In this document: in pieces, positions 1 through 8,568 of the stretch | Layout: each line of letters begins with the position of its first letter | How positions within the stretch are numbered: the stretch's first letter is position 1 | Assembly: GCA_964397305.1 (NCBI GenBank) | Contig: CAYNIP010000005.1 | Location: 1 to 64,000 of the forward strand | From: JAAUTY01 sp964397305 | GTDB taxonomy: Bacteria > Cyanobacteriota > Cyanobacteriia > Cyanobacteriales > Spirulinaceae | DNA: 64,000 nt | Reading direction: 5' to 3' | Made by a program: the position numbers and the translations under genes | The notes under the pieces: generated by a model | Told to the model about the DNA's origin: nothing | What the model saw: only the letters and a program-made list of their open reading frames with translations | The model's database searches: none

Positions 1-305
1 GTTCGCGCTAGCGTCGCGGAGCGATAGAGGGCAACCCTCTGCTTAATACTACTGTGGCAAACGTTTTAACCCAGGTTGAGGGTGAACGAAATTTTACGCG
101 GGATGTTGGTAATCCTTAGTTAAGCCCTCACCCCAACCCCTCTCCCAAGTTGGGAGAGGGGCTTCTAACTCCCCTTCTCCCAGCTTGGGGAGCAGGGGCC
201 GGGGGAGGTCAACGCGCAGCGGCTTCTCGCAGAGGGGGCCCGGTAACGCTGTTCGCGCTAGCGTCGCGGAGCGATAGAGGGCAACCCTCTGCTTAATACT
301 ACTGT
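1..305. repeat. Family A miniature element, rearranged copy with flanking 55-bp direct repeat
   Basis: The first 55 bases recur exactly at 251-305, about 250 bp apart. A family A left end (GGGTGAACGAAA) starts at 80 and runs through the typical interior: two hairpins built on CTCTCCCAAGTTGGGAGAG and CTTCTCCCAGCTTGGGGAG. The usual right end (GCGCTTTTTTTCGTCCACCC) is missing and is replaced by GCTTAATACTACTGT at both ends of the duplication. This looks like a truncated or tandemly rearranged copy. No gene is seen between 1 and 664. Confidence 0.7.
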
Positions 306-308
306 CGT

Positions 309-367
309 TGGGCTTGAGCCCTCTTGCCTCAGCTCGGGGGAGCGCTGAAGCGCAACTACAGCGATTT
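309..367. repeat. Short interspersed repeat containing GGGAGCGCTGAAGCG
   Basis: A small hairpin (GGGCTTGAGCCC) is followed by GGGGGAGCGCTGAAGCGCAACTAC. The same string recurs twice near 30.53-30.62 kb, so it is a dispersed repeat independent of families A and B. Function is unknown. Confidence 0.55.
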
Positions 368-540
368 GATACAACGCGATTTAGAGTGAGGGCGGCAACG
401 GGTTGAGGCTCCTGACCTTAATGCCGTTCTGAAGTGTCTCAAAATTGCTTGAAATAACCATCACCCCCCACGCCCCAATCCCGTAGCCATCCAGAATAGC
501 TGCCGCTAAAATCGTAAATGATTGTAAAGTTGTTAAGGAA

Positions 541-555
541 AGCTTAAGTTAAGCT
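541..555. promoter_or_regulatory. Palindrome upstream of purF
   Basis: AGCTTAAGTTAAGCT has 7-bp arms around a single central base, about 110 bp before the purF start, in a locally AT-rich promoter-like region. It could be an operator. No regulator is identified and a chance palindrome is not excluded. Confidence 0.3.
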
Positions 556-664
556 GAAGATTAGAGATAGGGTTTTTTGCTACATTGGCAATCGGCTTGC
601 TCATTCCAGCCCAGCCCAGCTACCACTCTCGTTCCCTTGCCGCACTCAGGAGCCTACACCTGCG

Positions 665-2149
665 ATGATGCCTCATGATGCTGACTCAGTTCACAATGCC
701 ATGACCTCCGAGGTGCGGCTCGAACGCCCCGACAAGCCCGAAGAAGCTTGCGGGGTGTTTGGCGTTTATGCCCCTGGGGAAGCCGTGGCGAAACTGGCCT
801 ACTTCGGCCTTTATGCCCTGCAACATCGCGGCCAAGAGTCGGCGGGAATTGCCACATTTGATCAGGGCCAAGTCCACCTCCACAAAAATATGGGCCTGGT
901 CTCCCAGGTCTTCAATGAGCAGATTTTGAGCGAAATGCCGGGCGATCGCGCTATCGGCCACACCCGCTACTCCACGACGGGCTCTAGCCTAGTCGTCAAC
1001 GCCCAACCCGCCCTTGTCAACACCCAGCGCGGCCCCTTGGCCTTAGCCCACAACGGCAACCTCGTCAACACCGCCACCCTCCGCCAACACCTCACCGCTC
1101 GCGGCTGTGAATTTGCCACCACAACGGACTCCGAAATGATTGCCCTCGCCATCGGCCTCGAAGTCGATGGCGGCAAAGATTGGCTCGAAGCGGCCATCAG
1201 CGCCTTCCAGCTCTGTCAGGGAGCCTACAGCTTGGCCATCGGCACCCCTGCCGGGCTCATGGGGGTGCGGGATCCCCACGGCATTCGCCCCCTGACCATT
1301 GGCCTACTGCCTGGAGCGACCCCTCGCTATGTGCTCGCCTCAGAAACCTGCGGCCTCGACATCATCGGCGCGGAGTACTTGCGCTCCGTCGAACCGGGGG
1401 AACTGGTCTGGATCACCGAGGAAGGACTCGCCTCCTTCCACTGGTCCCAAAAGCCCCAGCCCAAGCTCTGCGTGTTTGAAATGATCTACTTCGCGCGACC
1501 GGATAGCATTGTGGGCGACGAAACCCTATACAGCTATCGCCAGCGCCTCGGAGAGAGCCTGGCCCTGGAGTCCCCCACGGAGGCGGATATGGTGATTGCC
1601 GTTCCCGATTCCGGCGTGCCTGCGGCCATCGGCTACGCCCAGGCCTCCGGCATCCCCTACGCCGAGGGCCTGATCAAAAACCGCTATGTCGGCCGCACCT
1701 TCATCCAGCCCACCCAGGCCATGCGGGAGGCGGGCATCCGCATGAAGCTCAATCCCCTCAAGGATGTGCTCCATGGCAAGCGCATCATCCTGGTCGATGA
1801 CTCCATTGTGCGGGGTACGACTAGCCGCAAGATCGTCAAGGCCCTGCGGGAAGCGGGGGCGAAAGAAGTCCACATGAAGATTTCCTCGCCGCCCGTGACT
1901 CACCCTTGTTTCTATGGGCTGGATACTGATTCTCAAGACCAACTGATTGCCGCCAAGCAGTCGGTGAGCGAGATCGAGGCGACGATTGGCGTTGATTCCC
2001 TTGCCTACCTGAGCTGGGCGGGGATGTTGCAGGCCACGGGGGATGACCCCCACCACTTCTGCTCCGCTTGCTTTACCGGCGACTACCCGATCACCGTGCC
2101 CGACAACTTGCGGCGGGCGAAGCTGATTCTGGAAGAGGCCACAGTCTAG
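665..2149 (+). CDS. purF: Amidophosphoribosyltransferase (PurF)
   Basis: Catalyses the first committed step of purine synthesis: PRPP plus glutamine gives phosphoribosylamine. The 494-residue protein has an N-terminal class II glutamine amidotransferase domain. Its nucleophile would be Cys29, in EEACGVFGVY, exposed after removal of a short propeptide. The phosphoribosyltransferase domain has a PRPP loop at about 375-387 (ILVDDSIVRGTTS). Cysteines 269, 415, 466 and 469 match the [4Fe-4S] ligands of the Bacillus-type enzyme, so this is the Fe-S, propeptide-processed class. AGGAG lies about 14 bp before this ATG. Starts at 668 or 701 are possible and would only shorten the propeptide. The gene stands alone, convergent with the next gene. 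Confidence 0.96.
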   Translation: MMPHDADSVHNAMTSEVRLERPDKPEEACGVFGVYAPGEAVAKLAYFGLYALQHRGQESAGIATFDQGQVHLHKNMGLVSQVFNEQILSEMPGDRAIGHTRYSTTGSSLVVNAQPALVNTQRGPLALAHNGNLVNTATLRQHLTARGCEFATTTDSEMIALAIGLEVDGGKDWLEAAISAFQLCQGAYSLAIGTPAGLMGVRDPHGIRPLTIGLLPGATPRYVLASETCGLDIIGAEYLRSVEPGELVWITEEGLASFHWSQKPQPKLCVFEMIYFARPDSIVGDETLYSYRQRLGESLALESPTEADMVIAVPDSGVPAAIGYAQASGIPYAEGLIKNRYVGRTFIQPTQAMREAGIRMKLNPLKDVLHGKRIILVDDSIVRGTTSRKIVKALREAGAKEVHMKISSPPVTHPCFYGLDTDSQDQLIAAKQSVSEIEATIGVDSLAYLSWAGMLQATGDDPHHFCSACFTGDYPITVPDNLRRAKLILEEATV

Positions 2150-2158
2150 CACCCGCGC

Positions 2159-3040
2159 TCAGGATCGCTGGCGGGGGTTGAACAGTTCGCTCAGGCCCTC
2201 GGCCAGGAGGGAGAGACCGACCACCAGCAGGGTCATGGCTAGGCCGGGAAACAGGGCCGTCCACCAAATGCCCGTGGGCAGGGCATCGAGGGCGAGGCGG
2301 ATGTCCCGGCCCCACTCGGGGGTTTCGGGCGGGAGACCGAGGCCGAGGAAGCCCAAGCCGCCGAGGATGCGGATGGCGTCGGCGGCATTGAGGGCGAAGA
2401 GGACGGGGACGCTCTGGACCACGTTCATGAGCAAGTAGCGCCAGAGCACCCGCCCAGGGGAGGCTCCCATGGCCTGGGCCGCTTCGATGAAAAGCTCGGT
2501 CTTGACGCTGGTGGTGTGGTTGCGGATGACGCGGAAGTACTGGGGAATGTAGGAGATGCTAACGGCCACGGCGGCATTGACGACGCCGCGCCCGACCACG
2601 AAGGCGAGGGTGACGGAGAGGAGCAGGCCGGGCAGGGTGTAGATCGTATCCATGAGGAAAACGAGGATGCGATCAAGACGGCCGCCGAGGTAGCCGCTGA
2701 TCAACCCTAGGGGGACACCCACCACTAGGGACATCAGCGTAGCCACAACGACGACTTGCAGGGCGGCCTGGGTGCCGAAGAGGGTGCGGGAGAATACGTC
2801 GTAGCCCTGGCGGCTGGTGCCGAACCAATGGGCGGTGCTGGGGGCGGCGTGAATGGGGTTAATCAGGGAGGCTTGGGGATCTTGGAGCCAGCCCCCGCTT
2901 TGGAGGAGGGGCGCGAACAGGGCGATCGCCACGAATCCGAACGTCATCACCGCCCCCACCCCCATCAGGTGACGCGAGAGAGTGGGTTGTAGCAGGGCTT
3001 GCAGCCAGCGGGGCCGCGATCGCACACCAGAGGTCATCAC
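2159..3040 (-). CDS. ABC transporter permease, DppC/OppC-like
   Basis: An integral membrane subunit of a peptide/nickel-type ABC importer. The 293-residue protein has an N-terminal transmembrane helix followed by an OppC-like linker, HWFGTSRQGYDVFSR. About five more helices follow, with the EAA loop EAAQAMGASPGRVLWRYLL near residues 185-203 that contacts the ATPase. No binding protein, partner permease or ATPase lies next to it. It therefore either works with subunits encoded elsewhere, which is common in cyanobacteria, or is a stray. Substrate cannot be told. Its 3' end is 9 bp from the purF stop, convergent. Confidence 0.85.
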   Translation of the reverse strand: MMTSGVRSRPRWLQALLQPTLSRHLMGVGAVMTFGFVAIALFAPLLQSGGWLQDPQASLINPIHAAPSTAHWFGTSRQGYDVFSRTLFGTQAALQVVVVATLMSLVVGVPLGLISGYLGGRLDRILVFLMDTIYTLPGLLLSVTLAFVVGRGVVNAAVAVSISYIPQYFRVIRNHTTSVKTELFIEAAQAMGASPGRVLWRYLLMNVVQSVPVLFALNAADAIRILGGLGFLGLGLPPETPEWGRDIRLALDALPTGIWWTALFPGLAMTLLVVGLSLLAEGLSELFNPRQRS

Positions 3041-3093
3041 CAGTCCAGCCGGGCAGAGGGCCCCCCATTATTCCACAAGTTCCGGGACTCTGC

Positions 3094-4221
3094 CTAGGAC
3101 CCGCTCCGCGCCCGCAGGGCCTGGAGCTGGGCCTGGGCGGGAGTGCAGTGGGGGTCAAACTGGAGCGCTTGCTCGAAGGCGGCCTGGGCGGCCTGGAGAT
3201 CCCCTAGCTCCAGGTACAGACAGCCGAGATCGTAGGCCGGCGAGACGGTCATGGTCGTGATCGGAAAGGGCTCCCGGCGATCAAACTCCCTCGTGGCCCC
3301 TAGGGCTAGACAGTGCTGGAAGTAGGCGATCGCCCCCCGCCGGAAACCGAGGGCCCGCACCGTCGCCCCCGCCAGGTAAACCAGAGGCGGAAACCGAGGA
3401 CACCATTCCAACCCCCGCTGGGCCAGCAGCCGCGCTGTTTCCATATCCTGGGCCTGCAAGGCCTGGACGCCAAGCTGGAAAAGGAGCGAGGGACCATAGC
3501 CAAACTCCGGCGGCGGCTCCCCAGCCAGCAGGTAGGGGAGTAGGCGATCGCCCGCTTCGGCATAGCAGCCCTGGGCCTTGTCCCCTTGACCCGTATTGGC
3601 ATACATCCCCGCTAGGGAGTAGAGGAGCAAAAAACTCAGGCCCTGGCGTTCGCGCAGCCGCTCCAGCAGCGGAATATTGCGCCGCAACTCCTTGTCCTGC
3701 AAGCGCTCGGGACTGTAGCCGTAGTGCCGTAAGTGCAAGCTCCCCAACGTTCCCACCCGCGCCTCCGGCAAGGGCCCCCCCTGGTAGCAGAGCTGCTCAT
3801 GGTAAGCGCCAACGTAGCGCAACTCCGACCGGGTCCGAAACAGGCGCGGCACCAGCAGCGGTGTCAGGTTGTGGGGATTGCCCACATCAGTGAGGGGCAG
3901 GTAGTAAGCAACCGGCTCCTGTTCCAGGGCCAGCCGCCAAGCGGCGGCCTCGACCACCAATTCCTCATCAGCATCCAGCACCAGCACCCAGTCCGTCCGC
4001 ACCTGCGTCAGGGCATAGTTGCGGGCGGCGGCGAAGTCGTCGCACCAGACGAAGTGCTCGACCCGCGCCCCATAAGCGGCCGCCAGGGCTGGGGTTCCAT
4101 CCTCAGAGCCAGTATCGACCACCAGCATTTCATCGACGTGGGGTCGGACGCTGGCGAGACAACGGGGGAGGTCAGCCCGTTCGTTTTTGACAATGGCGCA
4201 GAGGCAGACAGTCGCGACCAT
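3094..4221 (-). CDS. Family 2 glycosyltransferase with C-terminal TPR region
   Basis: The 375-residue protein starts with a GT-A fold typical of family 2 (CAIVKNERADLPRCLASV, then VVDTGSEDGT and the metal-binding VLDADEE near residue 80). About residues 170-375 read as helical TPR-like repeats, ending AQAAFEQALQFDPH. This architecture (glycosyltransferase plus TPR) is widespread in cyanobacteria and Firmicutes. The acceptor is unknown; cell-surface polysaccharide or protein glycosylation is inferred. The start follows the domain boundary directly. It is transcribed in the same direction as the upstream permease but is not obviously co-functional. Confidence 0.85.
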   Translation of the reverse strand: MVATVCLCAIVKNERADLPRCLASVRPHVDEMLVVDTGSEDGTPALAAAYGARVEHFVWCDDFAAARNYALTQVRTDWVLVLDADEELVVEAAAWRLALEQEPVAYYLPLTDVGNPHNLTPLLVPRLFRTRSELRYVGAYHEQLCYQGGPLPEARVGTLGSLHLRHYGYSPERLQDKELRRNIPLLERLRERQGLSFLLLYSLAGMYANTGQGDKAQGCYAEAGDRLLPYLLAGEPPPEFGYGPSLLFQLGVQALQAQDMETARLLAQRGLEWCPRFPPLVYLAGATVRALGFRRGAIAYFQHCLALGATREFDRREPFPITTMTVSPAYDLGCLYLELGDLQAAQAAFEQALQFDPHCTPAQAQLQALRARSGS

Positions 4222-4386
4222 GGGCTCATCCGCAACGGAGGGTTGGGGCTCCGTGGACCTCAGGTATCGGTTATTTTAATAATTATGAATTGATAACGAG
4301 ATCCCTCAAGATGAGTGTACCGGGGCTCTTAGGCGGTTCTGGGCAGGAAGGGTCCGGGAGCTGCTTGAGAGGATTCCTAGTTGCTT

Positions 4387-5004
4387 TCAGCCCTCGCGTC
4401 GCTGGAAACCCTCAATGAGCGATCGCGTCGCCAAGGCGATGAGAGCATCGAGGGTTGGTGGAGACCCCTCGGGCAAATAGCCGTCAATGGCCAACATCGC
4501 CAGGCCATGAACCAGGGCCCAGGCGACCTGGGCCAGTTCCCCGGGCTCCCCGGCCCGCACAACCCCAGCCCCCTGACCCTTGGCCACGAGGTCAATCATA
4601 ATTTGGAACGCTGTCTGCCCCGCGGCGGCCAAGTCAGGGTAGCGCTCTGGGGACCCCTGGCAACTGCCGAACATTACCCGGTAGTGGTGGGGATGGCTGA
4701 GGGCATAGGCCACATAGGCCACCCCGCTCGCTTCCAGTTGCCGCAGGGGCTCCGGTTCCGCCGCCGTGATCCCCGCCGTTAGAGCCGCCCGGAGGCCGTG
4801 GAAGCCCTCTTCCGCCACGGCCGCCAGCAGGGCTTCCTTATCAGCAAAGTGGCGATAGGGGGCAGCGTGGGAGACGCCGATGCGACGGGCGATCGCCCGC
4901 AGGGAGAGCTGGCTCGGGTCCCGCTCCGCAATCGCGGCGATCGCCCCGGCAATCAGGGCTTGCCGCAGATCACCGTGGTGATAGGTGGGCTTGCAATCGG
5001 ACAT
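4387..5004 (-). CDS. TetR/AcrR family transcriptional regulator
   Basis: The 205-residue protein has an N-terminal TetR helix-turn-helix at about residues 12-58 (SLRAIARRIGVSHAAPYRHFADKEALLAAV). The ligand domain contains the HGLRAAL and YRVMFG segments seen in the TetR_C_33 (WHG-type) subgroup. It is divergent from the FAD-dependent oxidoreductase gene, and a perfect 18-bp inverted repeat sits between the two. By the usual logic of such pairs it represses both itself and that gene. The ligand is unknown; a hydrophobic or isoprenoid-like compound would fit the neighbour, but that is inference. Confidence 0.9.
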   Translation of the reverse strand: MSDCKPTYHHGDLRQALIAGAIAAIAERDPSQLSLRAIARRIGVSHAAPYRHFADKEALLAAVAEEGFHGLRAALTAGITAAEPEPLRQLEASGVAYVAYALSHPHHYRVMFGSCQGSPERYPDLAAAGQTAFQIMIDLVAKGQGAGVVRAGEPGELAQVAWALVHGLAMLAIDGYLPEGSPPTLDALIALATRSLIEGFQRREG

Positions 5005-5120
5005 TCGTTAGGCACAATCGCGCGTTACTCCCGCCTCCCCAACATCGCCCCCAGCTCCCTCGGAAGGCAGGATGGGGCGTGAAGGCAAAAGCGTGGGGAT
5101 AACTCCAGTGTGGCCGCTGG

Positions 5121-5170
5121 TGTTTACGCTGTCAACATTTGGTGCTAGGCTGATGTTGACAGCGTAAACA
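5121..5170. promoter_or_regulatory. Operator for the adjacent TetR regulator
   Basis: TGTTTACGCTGTCAACAT (5121-5138) and ATGTTGACAGCGTAAACA (5153-5170) are exact reverse complements separated by 14 bp. The site lies in the divergent intergenic region, ending 16 bp before the oxidoreductase start. A possible promoter for the rightward gene overlaps it (TTTACG at 5123, TAGGCT at 5146, 17-bp spacer). Binding here would block transcription of that gene. Confidence 0.75.
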
Positions 5171-5186
5171 TTTCCTGGAGTTCGCC

Positions 5187-6827
5187 ATGAGTACTTCCAC
5201 CCCCCGCAACCCCGATCACACCTACGATCTCATCCTCATCGGCTCTGGTCTGGGAGCCCTCACCGTCGCCAGCCTGACGGCCCAACTGCGGGGCTGGCGC
5301 GTGTTGATTCTAGAGCGCCATTTCAAACCGGGCGGCTTTACCCATGTCTTCAAACGGGGTCGCTTTCAGTGGGATGTTGGCGTCCACTACGTCGGCCAAA
5401 TGCAGCCCGAGGCCATGCCCCGCAAGCTCTTTGACCTGATCACTCAGGGTCAAGTCCAGTGGCAGCGAATGCCAGAACCCTTTGAAAAATTCGTCTATCC
5501 CGGCCTCCAGTTCTCCGTGTATGGGGATCCGGCCCGCTACCAGGCCGACCTGATCGCCCGCTTCCCCGCCGAAACTCGGGCGATTCGCCGCTACTTCCGT
5601 GACCTCCCCAAGGCCGCCGCGAGTCTGTTCCTGCACTACCTCAGTCAGCATTCAGCACGACCCTGGCGCTGGATCGGCCGCCTGGGGCAGCTCGGTCGCC
5701 GCTTCCAGCCAACCCTAACCACCCAGGCCTACCTAGATCGCCATTTCCACAGCCCGGACCTGAAGGCCCTGCTCGCCTCCCAGTGGGGAGACTACGGTGT
5801 GCCCCCGGCCCTCAGCCCCTTCGCGGTTCACGCCACGATCGCCGCCCACTATCTTGAGGGCGGCTACTATCCCGTCGGTGGCGCGGGCCGGATTGCGGCC
5901 GGGGTACAACCGGTGGTGGCGGCGGCCGGCGGCCAGGTCTTGCTCAACCGGGAGGTGACAGAAATTTTGCTGGACCGCGGCCGGGCGGCTGGGGTGCGCG
6001 TGCGCCGCCTTGACCAGGCGGACGCTCCGAGCGAAGAATACTATGCACCGGTGGTAGTCTCCAATGCCGGGGCGGCGAATACGTATCTGAAACTGGTGCC
6101 CGAGTCGGTGGCGATCCCCTTCCGGGAAGCCCTGCGGCGCTACGTGGACGGCCACGAACCTGCTACGGCGGTCTCCCTTTACCTGGGCTTCAAGACTGAT
6201 CCCCGCAGCCTCGGCTTCCAGGGAGAAAACCACTGGCTCTATGCCCAGCTTGACCACAATGCCAACCATGCTCAGCGGAGAGCTTGGCTGACCACCGGCC
6301 GACCAACTCAGGTGTATCTCTCGTTTCCTTCCCTGAAAGATCCTGAGGCCAAAGCGCCTACGGCAGAGCTGATCGCCTTCACGGACTATCAAAGCTTTGC
6401 GCCTTGGCGCGATCGCGGCTGGCGACAGCGGGGGGAGGACTATGTGGCCTTGAAGCAACGTTTGACGACCGGCCTGATCGAGTTTGTCGAGCAGCACTAT
6501 CCGGGCTTTGCGGCGGCGATTGATTATGCAGAACTCTCCACGCCCCTGACGACGGAGTATTTCACGGCCCATCCTCAGGGGGCGATCTACGGACTGCCGC
6601 TGACGAGCGATCGCTTCCGATCCGAAAATGCCCCCTGGACTCGAGTGAAAACGCCTCTGCCGGGTCTCTACCTGACCGGCGCAGATGTCTACATCGATGG
6701 CGTCGTGGCCGCCCTGATGAGTGGCGTGCTCACGGCCAGCCAACTGCCCGGCGGTCCTGCCCTGCCGCAGATCTTCGCCCAAGCCTCCCGCCGTCGCCCC
6801 CCAAGCTTGACCTCGAGCCAGGGGTGA
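5187..6827 (+). CDS. CrtI/RetSat-like FAD-dependent oxidoreductase
   Basis: The 546-residue protein has an N-terminal dinucleotide-binding motif (LILIGSGLGALTVASLTAQL, then LILERHFKPGG) and the family's C-terminal FAD segment, PLPGLYLTGADVYIDGVVAALMSGVL. Overall it resembles the phytoene desaturase, carotenoid isomerase and retinol saturase superfamily. It lacks features that would assign it to a known carotenoid step. A carotenoid, retinoid or other polyene is the likely substrate class. GGAG lies 7 bp before the ATG. Control by the divergent TetR protein through the palindrome upstream is likely, suggesting an inducible rather than core carotenoid role. Confidence 0.85.
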   Translation: MSTSTPRNPDHTYDLILIGSGLGALTVASLTAQLRGWRVLILERHFKPGGFTHVFKRGRFQWDVGVHYVGQMQPEAMPRKLFDLITQGQVQWQRMPEPFEKFVYPGLQFSVYGDPARYQADLIARFPAETRAIRRYFRDLPKAAASLFLHYLSQHSARPWRWIGRLGQLGRRFQPTLTTQAYLDRHFHSPDLKALLASQWGDYGVPPALSPFAVHATIAAHYLEGGYYPVGGAGRIAAGVQPVVAAAGGQVLLNREVTEILLDRGRAAGVRVRRLDQADAPSEEYYAPVVVSNAGAANTYLKLVPESVAIPFREALRRYVDGHEPATAVSLYLGFKTDPRSLGFQGENHWLYAQLDHNANHAQRRAWLTTGRPTQVYLSFPSLKDPEAKAPTAELIAFTDYQSFAPWRDRGWRQRGEDYVALKQRLTTGLIEFVEQHYPGFAAAIDYAELSTPLTTEYFTAHPQGAIYGLPLTSDRFRSENAPWTRVKTPLPGLYLTGADVYIDGVVAALMSGVLTASQLPGGPALPQIFAQASRRRPPSLTSSQG

Positions 6828-6878
6828 GACTCGTGCTGCTCCCTGGGGCTTCTGCCTGGACCCGCCCAGGGAGCGGCT

Positions 6879-8336
6879 CTAACCGCAGACTCCCAGGGCC
6901 GCGAGCATGGCCTGGAGCTTGAGCTGGACCTCGGCCACCTCTTTCTCCGGGTCAGAGCCCGCGACGATGCCGGCCCCGGCGTAGAGGCGCGCGCGATCGC
7001 CACTCAGGAGGGCGGACCGAATCCCCACCAGGAACTCGCTGTTGCCCTGAGCATCCAGCCAGCCCAGGGGGCCGGCATAGAGGCCGCGATCAAACGCTTC
7101 ATAGTGGCGGATTTGCTCGCAGGCGGCGGCCGTGGGGACACCGGCTACAGCGGGGGTGGGGTGTAAGGCGGCAACCACCTCTAAGGGCTGGAGCTGAGCG
7201 GGGACCGCGGCCGTAATCGGCGTCCAGAGGTGCTGAATATTGGAGAGCTGCCGTACTTGGCGGGGGGCCCGGCAGGGCTGCAATCCCAAACGCTGCAATT
7301 GCTCCCAGAGATAGTGGCTGACGGCCTGGTGCTCCCGGCAATCCTTCTCGGAATTGAGCAGTTGTTGGGCGAAGGCGGCATCCTCTTGGGCATCGCGGCC
7401 GCGCTGAGTCGAGCCGGCCAGGGCATCGGCGATGAGCTGACCCGCTTGCCGGGAGGGGCCGCGCCGCAAACTCACCAACCGCTCGGGGCTGGCCCCGAGG
7501 AAGTAGCTACCCCGGCCGTTGCTGGTCGAGAAGTAGTAACAATCGGGATACCGCTGGCGCAGCCGCTCTAAGGCATCGATGGGGTTGAGGAGGGTGGAGG
7601 CGACGATATCCAGGGGATGAGCGAGCACAATCTTGCTGAGGTCTCCCGCTTGGATGGCCTGGACGGCTGCCTGGGTGGCCTGGGCGAAGGGCTGGAAACT
7701 GGCGGCTGGGGGGGTGAGAAAACAGGGGGCGCGGCGGGGTGGGGTCGCCGGGGTGGGGTGGTGGGCTTGGTCCACCCAAGCGAGGAGGCGATCGCACTGC
7801 TCCAGGGTAGTTTCCGGTTCTCCCGGAGCCTGGAGATCGACATTGATCACCAGGGTGCTGGTCTGGCCGCGACGGGCGATGTGAAACTGGGGTAAGCAGA
7901 GGGTGGCGCGAGGAAAGGGGGCGGGGTGAGCCGGCGGGGTGGCGAAGAAGGCGAAGCTGGCGAAGACATGGGCCCCGGCAAAGGGTCGCTGTTGCTCACC
8001 GCCGGCCCAGCAGTGCGCCCAAAGGTGGTTGAGCCAGGCTTGGGCTTGGGCAAAGCGGTCCGGGGCTTCGATCGTGGCAAGGCGAGTGGTTCCCAGGGCG
8101 GCGATCGCCTCGCCCTGCTGGGGATTTTCCCAATAGAAGTGGCGCTGTTCGGGGCTGTGGGTCCAGCGCAACACCGCGAGGGGATCAACGGGGGGAAGCG
8201 CTAGGGCCCAACTGACGATCTGGGGGGCCTGGCACGCAGGCTGAGGGGGGACCGCTTGGCGGATCTGGCGGGAGAGGGCTTGGGCCTGCCGAGCCAGAGG
8301 CTCGCCGCAGGGGGTCGCGAGGGCCGGCAACAACAT
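6879..8336 (-). CDS. menF: Isochorismate synthase (MenF)
   Basis: Converts chorismate to isochorismate, the first step of the phylloquinone (vitamin K1) branch in cyanobacteria. The 485-residue protein carries the C-terminal chorismate-binding domain. Recognisable blocks are KIVLAHPLDIVA, FLGASPERLVSLRRG, the SEKDCREHQAVSHYLWEQL helix, HPTPAVAGVPTAAACEQI and the closing GAGIVAGSDPEKEVAEVQLKL. It is divergent from menA, as in many cyanobacterial men clusters, which supports MenF over anthranilate or salicylate synthases. Confidence 0.92.
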   Translation of the reverse strand: MLLPALATPCGEPLARQAQALSRQIRQAVPPQPACQAPQIVSWALALPPVDPLAVLRWTHSPEQRHFYWENPQQGEAIAALGTTRLATIEAPDRFAQAQAWLNHLWAHCWAGGEQQRPFAGAHVFASFAFFATPPAHPAPFPRATLCLPQFHIARRGQTSTLVINVDLQAPGEPETTLEQCDRLLAWVDQAHHPTPATPPRRAPCFLTPPAASFQPFAQATQAAVQAIQAGDLSKIVLAHPLDIVASTLLNPIDALERLRQRYPDCYYFSTSNGRGSYFLGASPERLVSLRRGPSRQAGQLIADALAGSTQRGRDAQEDAAFAQQLLNSEKDCREHQAVSHYLWEQLQRLGLQPCRAPRQVRQLSNIQHLWTPITAAVPAQLQPLEVVAALHPTPAVAGVPTAAACEQIRHYEAFDRGLYAGPLGWLDAQGNSEFLVGIRSALLSGDRARLYAGAGIVAGSDPEKEVAEVQLKLQAMLAALGVCG

Positions 8337-8568
8337 CGTAAAGTTTCTTATAAATTTTTTAACCTGGGTACGGTCTCAGTGGTAAGCCTAGAGAGATTAA
8401 ACGTCGCTTTGAGGCTAGGCCCACGACTCTAGACGTTGTAAAAGCTTGTAAAAGCTAGTGTATAAGGAATGACCTCGCCTCGGGTACTGCAACGCCGCCG
8501 CCGACAGCGATTCCCCACGGGACGCTTGACGCAGGCCGCCGCCCGCCCCTGCTTCATCCCATTTGTTC

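Noticed and set aside
1..305. Repeated blocks that might suggest a CRISPR array
   Set aside because: Repeats are 55 bp at a spacing of about 250 bp, contain hairpin modules of the family A element, and there are no regular short spacers or cas genes anywhere in the window.
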